In this document: in pieces, positions 1 to 7,190 of the stretch | Position numbering within the stretch: the stretch's first letter is position 1 | How the letters are laid out: each line of letters begins with the position of its first letter | DNA from: Actinomycetes bacterium | Lineage (GTDB): Bacteria; Actinomycetota; Acidimicrobiia; Acidimicrobiales; Microtrichaceae | Reading direction: 5' to 3' | Assembly: GCA_023427825.1 (NCBI GenBank) | Contig: JAEZAI010000025.1 | Location: forward strand, 1-12,021 | DNA: 12,021 bases | Made by a program: the position numbers and the translations under genes | The notes under the pieces: generated by a model | Database searches by the model: none | What the model was told of the DNA's origin: nothing | Seen by the model: only the letters and a program-made list of their open reading frames with translations

Positions 1-837
1 GTCGGGCCGGTCAGCTTCCAGCCGGGCGAGTTCGCGAAGATCGCGTTCGCCGTGTTCTTCGCCGGCTACCTGGTGGAGCGGCGCGAGCTGCTGAGCGTGG
101 CGACGTTCCGGGTGGGGCCGTTCAACACGCCCGACCCCAAGCACTTCGCGCCGATCCTGCTCGCGTGGGGCGCGTCGCTGATCGTGTTGATCTTCCAGCG
201 CGACCTGGGCTCCGCGCTGCTGTTCTTCCTGCTCTTCATCATCATGCTGTGGGTCGCCACCGGGCGGATCAGCTACCTCCTCGTCGGCATGGGGTTGTTC
301 CTGGTCGGGGCGTTCCTCAGCTGGTTGTCCTTCGACCACGTGCAGAAGCGCGTCTCGGTGTGGGTGGACCCGTGGGCAGACCCACAGGGCGCCGGCTACC
401 AGATCATCCAGGCGGCGTACGCGCTCGCGTGGGGCGGCACGTCGGGCGTCGGACCCGGGCTCGGCATCGCCGGACGCATCCCCTACGACGAGACCGACTT
501 CATCTTCGCCGTCATCGGTGAGGAGCTGGGCCTGCTCGGCACCACCGCGATCCTCTGCGCCTTCCTGCTGCTCGCCGGGACGGGCCTGCGGATCGCCCGG
601 GAGTCCCGCGACCCGTTCCCGTCGCTGCTCGCGGTGGGCCTCACGGTGCTCATCGCGTTCCAGGCCTTCATCATCATGGGCGGCGTCACGCGCCTGCTGC
701 CGCTGACCGGCGTGACGTTGCCGTTCGTGTCGTACGGCGGCAGCTCGCTCCTGGCCAACTACGTGCTGCTCGCGCTGCTCGTGCGCATCTCCGACCAGAC
801 GGCCGCCCGCGGGCCTGAGCGGGTGGTGGCACGGTGA
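1..837 (+). CDS. rodA: SEDS peptidoglycan glycosyltransferase RodA/FtsW, 3' part
   Basis: The frame is open from the first base, so the gene starts upstream and 278 C-terminal residues are present. It is a polytopic membrane protein of the SEDS family, which polymerises lipid II into glycan strands together with a class B penicillin-binding protein. Seen directly: the SFQPGEFAKI segment at the left edge (family signature QPSEhxK, here with G in place of S), many hydrophobic helices, and the family's C-terminal signature LPLTGVTLPFVSYGGSS near bases 694-750. The TGA stop overlaps the GTG of the following PBP gene (GTGA, 4 bp), so the two are translationally coupled. RodA is preferred over FtsW because in Mycobacterium rodA directly precedes pbpA and the kinase genes; the sequence alone does not settle the paralogue. 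A GTG at 52 is an internal codon and not the real start. Confidence 0.93.
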   Translation, partial: VGPVSFQPGEFAKIAFAVFFAGYLVERRELLSVATFRVGPFNTPDPKHFAPILLAWGASLIVLIFQRDLGSALLFFLLFIIMLWVATGRISYLLVGMGLFLVGAFLSWLSFDHVQKRVSVWVDPWADPQGAGYQIIQAAYALAWGGTSGVGPGLGIAGRIPYDETDFIFAVIGEELGLLGTTAILCAFLLLAGTGLRIARESRDPFPSLLAVGLTVLIAFQAFIIMGGVTRLLPLTGVTLPFVSYGGSSLLANYVLLALLVRISDQTAARGPERVVAR

Positions 838-2339
838 ACAAGCAGATCAAGGCCCTCGGGGTCATCGTGCTCGTCTGCTACGTGGCGGTGTTCCTGAAAC
901 TCAACCAGGTGCAGGTGCTCGAGGCCGAGTCGTACAGCAACCGGCCCGACAACACCCGCCAGCTCCAACGCGACTTCAACCAGCCGCGTGGCGACATCAT
1001 CACGGCCGACGGGGTGGTGGCCGCGACGTCCGAGGAGCGCCGCGCCGCACTGCGCTACCAGCGGGTGTACCCCGACGGCGAGCTGTTCTCGGCCGTCACG
1101 GGCTACTACTCGTTCACGCTCGGCTCCGACGGCGTGGAGCGCACCTACAACGAGGAGCTCGCCGGCCGGACCGCGTCGCTGAAGCTGCACCGCCTCTCGG
1201 GCTTCTTCACCGACGAGTCGAGCGAGGGCGACGTGGTCCTGAGCATCCGCAAGGACGTCCAGGAGGCGGCTCGCGACGCCCTGGGCGACCGTGCCGGATC
1301 GGTCGTGGCCATCGACCCGCGCACCGGGGCGATCCTGGCGATGTGGTCGAGCCCGTCGTTCGACCCGAACCTGCTGTCCAACAACGACGCCGACGCGGCG
1401 GCCGCCGCCAAGAAGCTCTACGAGGCGTCGCCGGCGAAGCCGCTCCTGCCCAAGGCGTACCGGGAGCGGTTCTTCCCTGGCTCGACGTTCAAGGTGGTGA
1501 CCGCCACCGCCGGCCTCACGTCGGGCGCGGTCACCGTCGACGCGCCCGACTACCCCGTCGTCACGTCGTACACGCCGCCGCTCACCTCTCGTCCGATCAG
1601 CAACTTCGACGGCAACCCCTGCGGCGGCACGCTGTTCACGATCCTGGCGAAGTCCTGCAACAGCTCGTTCGCCCAGATGGCCGCCCAGAACACGGGTCCC
1701 GAACCGATGATCGCGGCAGCCGAGGCGGCCGGCTTCAACCAGCAGGTGCCGCTCGACCTGCCGCGCCCCGCGCAGTCGGTGTACCCGACGGACTTCGGCT
1801 CGGTGGTGAGCACCCCCGACGGCGAGGCGCCGGTCTACGAGGACACGCCGAAGCTCGCCCAGACCGCGATCGGCCAGAACGACGTCCGCTCGACGCCGCT
1901 GCAGATGGCGCTCATCGCCGCGGGCGTGGGCAACAACGGCCAGATCATGGCGCCGCACGTGATGTCGGAGATCCGCGCCCGCAACGGTGATGTCGTCGAG
2001 GAGTTCAAGACCTTCCCGTGGCGGGAGTCGATGACGCCCGAGGTCGCCGCGACCATGCGGGAGGCCATGGTCGGCGTGGTCGAGGGCGGCACCGCCCGGA
2101 TCATGCGGACCGAGGGCTGGGAGGTCGGCGCCAAGACTGGCACCGCGCAGCTCGGCACGACGCCGCCCAGGTCCCACGGCTGGATGATCGCCTGGGCCGG
2201 ACCGCCGGGCGAGGCCGCCCACGTGGCCGTGGCCGTGATCGTGGAGGGGCTCCCAGGGGTGAGCGAGGCCACGGGCGGCTCGACCGCCGGGCCCGTGGCC
2301 AAGGCCGTGATGGACACGGCGCTCGCCGCGATCGGTTGA
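834..2339 (+). CDS. pbpA: Class B penicillin-binding protein (transpeptidase) PbpA
   Basis: A 501-residue D,D-transpeptidase that cross-links peptidoglycan in the periplasmic space as partner of the SEDS protein encoded just upstream. Residues 5-22 form one N-terminal membrane anchor, followed by the PBP dimerisation region (NQPRGDI at 49-55) and the catalytic domain. All three active-site motifs are visible: STFK at 217-220 (Ser217 the nucleophile, after FFPG), SCN at 274-276 and KTGT at 434-437. The length is close to that of mycobacterial PbpA. The GTG start at 834 overlaps the rodA stop by 4 bp, which supports both the start and co-transcription. The protein ends 90 bp before the kinase gene. 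No truncation or missing catalytic residue was seen. Confidence 0.95.
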   Translation: MNKQIKALGVIVLVCYVAVFLKLNQVQVLEAESYSNRPDNTRQLQRDFNQPRGDIITADGVVAATSEERRAALRYQRVYPDGELFSAVTGYYSFTLGSDGVERTYNEELAGRTASLKLHRLSGFFTDESSEGDVVLSIRKDVQEAARDALGDRAGSVVAIDPRTGAILAMWSSPSFDPNLLSNNDADAAAAAKKLYEASPAKPLLPKAYRERFFPGSTFKVVTATAGLTSGAVTVDAPDYPVVTSYTPPLTSRPISNFDGNPCGGTLFTILAKSCNSSFAQMAAQNTGPEPMIAAAEAAGFNQQVPLDLPRPAQSVYPTDFGSVVSTPDGEAPVYEDTPKLAQTAIGQNDVRSTPLQMALIAAGVGNNGQIMAPHVMSEIRARNGDVVEEFKTFPWRESMTPEVAATMREAMVGVVEGGTARIMRTEGWEVGAKTGTAQLGTTPPRSHGWMIAWAGPPGEAAHVAVAVIVEGLPGVSEATGGSTAGPVAKAVMDTALAAIG

Positions 2340-2414
2340 CCGCCGCCGATCGTGCGCCGTCGAGGTCGCGACTGAACGATGCTCGGATGACACGTCCTGA
2401 CGAGGGCGGCACTC

Positions 2415-2420
2415 TACGCT
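2415..2420 (+). promoter_or_regulatory. Putative -10 element of pknB (leaderless start)
   Basis: TACGCT fits the actinobacterial TANNNT -10 consensus and ends 9 nt before the pknB ATG at 2430. No Shine-Dalgarno sequence lies in front of that ATG. Transcription would begin at or within a few bases of the start codon. No convincing -35 hexamer is present at 16-18 bp. This is inference from spacing. Confidence 0.45.
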
Positions 2421-2429
2421 GGCGCTGCC

Positions 2430-4355
2430 ATGGCTGAGCAGGAACAGCGCGTCCTCGGTGACCGCTACGAGATCCACCAGCGGCTGGCCCGGGGCGGCAT
2501 GGCCCAGGTGTACCTGGCCCGAGACCGCAGCTTGGACCGCCCCGTCGCGGTCAAGGAGCTGGTGCCCGAGTTCGCCACCGACCCGAGCTTCGTCGAGCGG
2601 TTCCGCCGCGAAGCGCAGGCGGCGGCCAACCTGTCGCACCCGAACATCGTCGGGGTCTACGACTGGGGGACCCAGGACGGCACGTACTTCATCGTCATGG
2701 AGTACGTCGACGGCCCGTCGCTGTCGCAGGTGATCCGCCGCGATGGCCCGCTGCACCCGCGGCGCGCCGCCGAGATCGGCAACGAGGTCGCCGCTGCGCT
2801 GGGCTTCGCCCACTCCCGGGGCGTGGTGCACCGGGACGTGAAGCCCGGCAACGTGCTGCTGACGGCGACCGGACAGTCCAAGGTCACCGACTTCGGCATC
2901 GCACGTGCCCTGTCGTCGCCCGACGACGACCTCACCCAGGCCGGTTCGGTCATGGGCACCGCCACCTACTTCTCGCCGGAGCAGGCCCAGGGCCTGCCGG
3001 TCGATCCTCGCTCCGACCTCTACTCGCTGGGCGTGGTGCTCTACGAGATGGTGACCGGCCGCCCGCCGTTCAGCGGCGAGACCCCGCTCGCCATCGCGTA
3101 CAAGCACGTCCAGGACCAGCCGGCGCCGCCCTCGACGATCGTCCCCGACATCCCGCTCGGGCTCGAGGCGATCATCATGAAGCTGCTCCAGAAGAAGCCC
3201 GACGACCGCTATCCGTCGGCCGAGGCGCTGCGGGCGGACCTCAACCGCTACCTGGACGGCGACGTCACCTCCGCCGAGCGGGCCCTCGCCGGCGCCGCAG
3301 TGGGCGCCGGCGTCGTGGCCGCGGCGGCCACCACCGTGCAGCCCGCCGTCGGTCCCGATCCCGACGAGCCGCTCGATGCCGTCGACGAGCCGGTCGAGGA
3401 CGAGCCCAAGTCGCGCACCGGCACGTTCCTGGCCGTCATCGTGGTGCTCCTGCTCATCCTGGCCGGACTCCTGTTCTGGTTCGCCAGCAGCCTTCGCACG
3501 GACCAGGTCGAGGTGCCGGCGACGATCGGTCTCACCCGCGTGGAGGCCGAGAAGCTGCTCGACGAGCAGGGCTTCAAGGTCGAGGTCACCGAGGAGCCCA
3601 ACGCCACGGTCGACGCGGGACGGGTGATCTCGCAGGATCCGGCCGCGCAGACCGAGGTCGACAAGGGTTCGACGGTCAAGCTCGTCGTGTCGAGCGGCGA
3701 GGAGCAGCTCAAGGTGCCCGACGTGGTCGGCCGCACCCAGCCCGAGGCCCAGTTCATCCTCACCAGCGAGGGCTTCAAGTTCACGATCACCGAGGTCGAG
3801 GACGGGACCGCCGAATCGGGGCGCGTCCTGCGCCAGGACCCGCCCGGCGGCGAGGAGCGTCCGAAGGACACCGTCGTGGCCCTCGAGGTGGCCAAGGCGC
3901 CGGGCGAGGAGACCGTCCCCGACGTGGCCGGCCAGACGCTGCAGGCTGCGCAGGCCCAGCTGCAGGCGGCCGGATTCCGGGTGGGTGGCCCCAAGCAGGA
4001 GGCCAGCGCCACGGTGCCGGCCGGTCGGGTCATCTCGACCGATCCCGCGGGCGGGGCCCCGGCCAAGAAGGGCGCCACGGTCACGATCACCGTGTCCACC
4101 GGCGTCGAGCAGGTGACGGTGCCCAACGTGGTCGGTCAGACCGAGACGAACGCCACCAACACGCTGCAAGGCCGAGGGTTCGAGGTCGACACGAGCACCA
4201 AGACCGTGTCCGCCGGCGACCCGAACGTCGGCCGAGTGATCAGCCAGGACCCGGCGTCGGGCGGCAAGGCCGACAAGGGCGCGACCGTGAAGATCGTGGT
4301 CGGGGTCGCCGCGGCCACCACCACCACCTCCTCCACGCCGACGTCCGCTCCCTGA
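2430..4355 (+). CDS. pknB: PASTA-domain Ser/Thr protein kinase, PknB type
   Basis: A 641-residue receptor kinase regulating cell-wall synthesis and division. Cytosolic kinase domain, about 11-275: glycine-rich loop at 19-30, Lys42 (VAVK), catalytic HRDVKPGN at 134-141, DFG at 154-156, and activation segment ending GTATYFSPEQ near 176-185. Next come an Ala/Pro/acidic linker, one membrane helix (about 332-351) and four extracellular PASTA repeats (about 356-423, 424-489, 490-558, 559-627), which in this family bind muropeptides or lipid II. The protein ends in a Thr/Ser/Pro tail (628-641). Compared from memory with mycobacterial PknB, the activation-loop pair TQT reads TQA here, so only Thr169 remains of the two phospho-acceptors. 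It follows pbpA and is one base from the next PASTA gene. The ATG at 2430 fits a leaderless start. No pknA lies alongside. Confidence 0.95.
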   Translation: MAEQEQRVLGDRYEIHQRLARGGMAQVYLARDRSLDRPVAVKELVPEFATDPSFVERFRREAQAAANLSHPNIVGVYDWGTQDGTYFIVMEYVDGPSLSQVIRRDGPLHPRRAAEIGNEVAAALGFAHSRGVVHRDVKPGNVLLTATGQSKVTDFGIARALSSPDDDLTQAGSVMGTATYFSPEQAQGLPVDPRSDLYSLGVVLYEMVTGRPPFSGETPLAIAYKHVQDQPAPPSTIVPDIPLGLEAIIMKLLQKKPDDRYPSAEALRADLNRYLDGDVTSAERALAGAAVGAGVVAAAATTVQPAVGPDPDEPLDAVDEPVEDEPKSRTGTFLAVIVVLLLILAGLLFWFASSLRTDQVEVPATIGLTRVEAEKLLDEQGFKVEVTEEPNATVDAGRVISQDPAAQTEVDKGSTVKLVVSSGEEQLKVPDVVGRTQPEAQFILTSEGFKFTITEVEDGTAESGRVLRQDPPGGEERPKDTVVALEVAKAPGEETVPDVAGQTLQAAQAQLQAAGFRVGGPKQEASATVPAGRVISTDPAGGAPAKKGATVTITVSTGVEQVTVPNVVGQTETNATNTLQGRGFEVDTSTKTVSAGDPNVGRVISQDPASGGKADKGATVKIVVGVAAATTTTSSTPTSAP

Positions 4356-4356
4356 C

Positions 4357-5304
4357 ATGCGCCCTGTGGGGCCTGACGTGCGCCCGTTGCGGAACGGTGC
4401 CAAGGGGACGGTGCCGGTCGTCGTGGCGTTGTGTCTGGCGGGGGTGCTCGTGGGCCTGCTCGGCTTCTCGTCCACGCTGAACCCGCTCGACGCGCTGCTC
4501 GGACGCGGTGCCATCGTGACCGTTCCCGATCTGTCGGGCCGGCCCCAGCCGGGTGCCGAGGCGGACGTCCGGGCGGTGGGTCTGGTGCCGAAGGTGCGCA
4601 CGAGCTACAGCCTCAGCGGTGCCCGCGGCACCGTGATCGGCCAGGACCCACCCCCGGGATCGCGGATGCGGGAAGGGTCCGAGGTCGAGGTGGTGGTCAG
4701 CCGGGGCGTGAACCGGGTGGAGATGCCCGACGCCGTGGGCAAGCCGCTGTCCGAGGTCACCGGTCCGCTCGAGGACGCCGGCGTGGACGTTCGGATCACC
4801 CGTGCCAACAGCGAGACGGTGCCCAAGGACGTGGTCATCAGCCAGGAGCCCGGCCCCGGCGTGCTCGTCACCGGCGAGGACGCCGCCACGTTCACGGTGT
4901 CCGACGGGCCGGCGACCCGCCCGGTGCCCGACGTGGCCCGACTGGGGCTGGAGGGCGCGTCGTTCCAGCTCGGCAAGGCGGGGTTCGCGATCGGCGCGAT
5001 CACCCAGTCCGACGACGCCAACGCGGTGATCGGCTCCATCCTGCGGACGGATCCGCCCGCCGGCACGGTCGCGGCGCGCGACACGCCGGTCAACCTCGTC
5101 CAGGCGGCCGGTCCGCCCCCGGTCTCGGTGCCGAGCGTGGTCGGTCAGACGCCCGACGCCGCGTCGTCCGCGCTGAGCCAGCTGGGTCTCGTCCCCAACG
5201 TCATCCGCAAGGGCTCCGGCGGCGTCACCGCGCAGGATCCGCCGCCGTCGACCGTCCTGCGCCCGGGCGCCGTGGTCACGCTCCAGGTGGGTACCGGTGG
5301 CTGA
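4357..5304 (+). CDS. Kinase-free membrane protein with four PASTA repeats
   Basis: 315 residues: a short basic N-terminus, one membrane helix (about 18-40), then only extracellular PASTA repeats (about 53-117, 119-184, 187-250, 254-313). Each repeat shows the family's pattern of a VP-(D/S) start, a helix, a QDPPPG-type turn and a closing VxVxxSxG strand. There is no kinase, transpeptidase or other catalytic domain. The ATG lies one base after the pknB stop, so it is almost certainly in the same transcript. A GTG at 4378, with GGGG just ahead of it, is an alternative start that would shorten the protein by 7 residues. By family knowledge PASTA modules bind peptidoglycan fragments. A role as co-receptor, decoy or septal scaffold for the kinase is inference. 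Position close to pknB suggests it arose by duplication of the kinase's ectodomain. Confidence 0.85.
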   Translation: MRPVGPDVRPLRNGAKGTVPVVVALCLAGVLVGLLGFSSTLNPLDALLGRGAIVTVPDLSGRPQPGAEADVRAVGLVPKVRTSYSLSGARGTVIGQDPPPGSRMREGSEVEVVVSRGVNRVEMPDAVGKPLSEVTGPLEDAGVDVRITRANSETVPKDVVISQEPGPGVLVTGEDAATFTVSDGPATRPVPDVARLGLEGASFQLGKAGFAIGAITQSDDANAVIGSILRTDPPAGTVAARDTPVNLVQAAGPPPVSVPSVVGQTPDAASSALSQLGLVPNVIRKGSGGVTAQDPPPSTVLRPGAVVTLQVGTGG

Positions 5305-6559
5305 CGTGACCGAGGACGACCGCGCCACGCACGGCACCGACGGCGCCGACGAGGAGGTCGCTCCGGAACGCGCGGTCGAGGACGCTCCGGCGAGCGCGGT
5401 CGAGAGCCTCGACGGGACGGTCGCCGACCCCGACCCGCAGCAGGCCGAGGAGGTCGTGCTCCGGCCCGCCGAGGCGCGGTCGGTCCAACGTCGGGCGGAC
5501 CGCGGGCGCGGCGACCGACCGGTGCGCGTGAGGGGCGGCACGCCGGTCACGTCGATCGGCGAGGCCGAGGAGCTCGACGTGCGCGAGCACCCACGGGCGA
5601 CCGTCGTCGGCATCGTCGGCGTGGTGGTGCTGTTCCTGATCGCGAGCTTCGCGGTGGGCACGTCGCTGCGCGACGGCGAGCGCAGCGCCACGGTCGAGCG
5701 GGTGTCGGTCCCGCGCCTGGACGGCAGCACGCTCGAGGACGCGTCCCGCTCGCTCGACTCGCTCGGACTGCTCGTGGCCGTCGAGTACCAGCCGAACGAG
5801 GCCATCCCGGAGGGCGTCGTCTTCGGCCAGCGCCCGGTCGCCGGCTCGAAGTTGGAGGTCGGCACCGAGGTCACCCTGGTCGTCAGCGACGGTCCGGCAG
5901 GGCTCAAGGTGCCCGACGTGAAGGGCTTCCAGGGCGCGGAGGCCGTCAAGCTGCTGCAGGCCTCGGGGTTCGTCCCCACCGTGCAGCCGGCGTACGACGA
6001 GCTGGTCCGGCCCGGCGAGGTCCTGCGCACCGATCCCGCGACCGGCACCCGGGCGGCGCTGGGCGCCCCGATCGCCGTCATCGTGTCGAACGGGCCGGCT
6101 CCCCACGTCGTCCCGAACGTGGTCGACCAGCCGATCGCCCAGGGCTTCGCCGCCCTCGGTCGCGCCGGGGTCGGCCTCGGCACGGTCACCACCCAGGTCG
6201 TCGAGGGGAAGCCGCCGGGCGTGATCGTGTCGACCGATCCGCCCGCAGGCGCGTCGATCCCCAGGGACTACCCGGTGTCCGCCGTCGTCACAGAGGCGGC
6301 GCCGAGCCTGACGGTCCCGTCGGTCACCGGGCTGCTGCAGGCGACCGCCACCAAGGCGCTCGAGTCGAGCCGGCTGACCGTCAGCGTCCGCAGCCAGTCC
6401 GTGCCGTTCGACGACGCGAGGGCCGGGCGCGTGATCGCGCAGAGCCTGCCGGCGGGGACGCCAGTGGCGATCGGCACGCCGCTGCAGCTCACGGTGGCGG
6501 TGGCGGCGCCGCCGCCGACCACGACGGTGCCTCAGTCGACGACGACGACCGTGCCCTGA
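5297..6559 (+). CDS. Membrane protein with acidic cytosolic N-terminus and four PASTA repeats
   Basis: 420 residues. The N-terminal ~98 residues are hydrophilic, first acidic (many D/E, some Thr) then Arg-rich (61-80), and look disordered. A membrane helix follows at about 101-121, then four PASTA repeats (about 134-198, 202-266, 269-333, 337-401) and a Thr/Pro tail (404-420) like the one ending the kinase. No catalytic domain is visible. The GTG start overlaps the preceding stop by 8 bp and has AGGTGG at 5285-5290, six bases upstream, so translational coupling is likely. The cytosolic Thr residues could be kinase targets, but nothing in the sequence proves it. The 3' end overlaps the convergent amidotransferase gene by 28 bp. 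Same module layout as the gene before it, but with a long cytosolic part. Confidence 0.85.
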   Translation: MADVTEDDRATHGTDGADEEVAPERAVEDAPASAVESLDGTVADPDPQQAEEVVLRPAEARSVQRRADRGRGDRPVRVRGGTPVTSIGEAEELDVREHPRATVVGIVGVVVLFLIASFAVGTSLRDGERSATVERVSVPRLDGSTLEDASRSLDSLGLLVAVEYQPNEAIPEGVVFGQRPVAGSKLEVGTEVTLVVSDGPAGLKVPDVKGFQGAEAVKLLQASGFVPTVQPAYDELVRPGEVLRTDPATGTRAALGAPIAVIVSNGPAPHVVPNVVDQPIAQGFAALGRAGVGLGTVTTQVVEGKPPGVIVSTDPPAGASIPRDYPVSAVVTEAAPSLTVPSVTGLLQATATKALESSRLTVSVRSQSVPFDDARAGRVIAQSLPAGTPVAIGTPLQLTVAVAAPPPTTTVPQSTTTTVP

Positions 6560-7134
6560 CCGCAGCGGTCCAGGAAGTTCCGGACCAGCTGGTGGCCCGC
6601 GTGCGTGAGCACGGACTCGGGGTGGAACTGCACGCCTTCGACCATCAGCTCGCGGTGGCGGAGCCCCATGATCAACCCGTCGTCGGTCTCGGCGGTGATC
6701 TCGAGCACGTCGGGCAGCGTGGAGCGCTCCACCACGAGCGAGTGGTAGCGGGTGGCCTCGAGCGGGTTGGGGAGCCCCTCGAACACGCCGACCCCGCGGT
6801 GCTCGATCAGCGACGTCTTGCCGTGCACCACCTGCGGGGCCCGCACGACATCGCCGCCGAAGACCTCACCCATGCACTGCATGCCCAGGCACACCCCGAA
6901 CACCGGCACCCGCGAGCCCCAGGTGCGGATCAGCTCGTTCGAGAGCCCGGCGTCGGACGGCCGCCCCGGTCCCGGGCTGATCAGGATCCCGTCGGGGTCG
7001 ATGCGCTCGACGTCGTCCAGCGAGATCGCGTCGTCGCGGTGCACCTCGGGCTGCGCCCCGAGCTCACCCAGGTACTGGACGAGGTTGTAGACGAACGAGT
7101 CGTAGTTGTCGATGACCAGGATCCGCGGTCCCAC
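6532..7134 (-). CDS. trpG: Glutamine amidotransferase, anthranilate/aminodeoxychorismate synthase component II
   Basis: A 200-residue class I glutamine amidotransferase that hydrolyses glutamine and channels ammonia to a chorismate-using partner (TrpE or PabB). Seen: N-terminal ILVIDNYDSFVYNLVQYLG (5-23), oxyanion region SPGPGRP (53-59), nucleophile Cys82 in GVCLGMQ, and His171/Glu173 in VQFHPES. A longer frame reaches 7248 but adds 38 unrelated residues running through the crgA promoter. The GTG at 7134 starts directly at the conserved N-terminus, with TACGCT seven bases upstream, so a leaderless start is likely. It is convergent with the PASTA gene (28-bp overlap) and divergent from crgA. 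In Mycobacterium the gene annotated trpG likewise sits tail to tail with pknB; whether the product serves tryptophan or folate synthesis cannot be decided here. Confidence 0.9.
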   Translation of the reverse strand: MGPRILVIDNYDSFVYNLVQYLGELGAQPEVHRDDAISLDDVERIDPDGILISPGPGRPSDAGLSNELIRTWGSRVPVFGVCLGMQCMGEVFGGDVVRAPQVVHGKTSLIEHRGVGVFEGLPNPLEATRYHSLVVERSTLPDVLEITAETDDGLIMGLRHRELMVEGVQFHPESVLTHAGHQLVRNFLDRCGQGTVVVVD

Positions 7135-7141
7135 GGCGTGC

Positions 7142-7147
7142 AGCGTA
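7142..7147 (-). promoter_or_regulatory. Putative -10 element of trpG (leaderless start)
   Basis: On the minus strand TACGCT, identical to the element before pknB, ends 7 nt ahead of the GTG start at 7134. A weak -35-like TTGTTC (7167-7172, minus) stands 19 bp further up. No Shine-Dalgarno sequence is present. It overlaps the divergent crgA promoter region. Confidence 0.45.
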
Positions 7148-7154
7148 CGGGTTG

Positions 7155-7167
7155 CCCGGATCCCGGG
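7155..7167. promoter_or_regulatory. Dyad in the trpG/crgA divergent promoter
   Basis: CCCGG-ATC-CCGGG is a perfect 5-3-5 inverted repeat lying between the two predicted -10 elements and overlapping both candidate -35 positions. It could be an operator acting on both genes. In DNA this GC-rich a 5-bp arm can arise by chance, so support is weak. Confidence 0.2.
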
Positions 7168-7176
7168 AACAACCGT

Positions 7177-7182
7177 TAGTGT
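7177..7182 (+). promoter_or_regulatory. Putative -10 element of crgA (leaderless start)
   Basis: TAGTGT fits TANNNT and ends 8 nt before the crgA ATG at 7191. TTGCCC (7152-7157) is a possible -35 with a long 19-bp spacer. No Shine-Dalgarno sequence precedes the ATG. Confidence 0.4.
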
Positions 7183-7190
7183 CCGGACCC

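Noticed and set aside
759..4601. 1280-codon open frame on the minus strand
   Set aside because: It lies wholly antisense to pbpA and pknB, has low-complexity Arg/Gly/His/Asp-rich composition typical of antisense frames in GC-rich genes, and shows no domain.
4240..6192. 650-codon minus-strand frame antisense to the PASTA genes
   Set aside because: Both plus-strand genes carry clear PASTA repeats and coupled starts; the antisense product is low complexity and not recognisable.
7152..7190. TTG start adding 13 residues to CrgA
   Set aside because: It would lie in the promoter region and has no ribosome binding site; the ATG at 7191 gives the family-like N-terminus.
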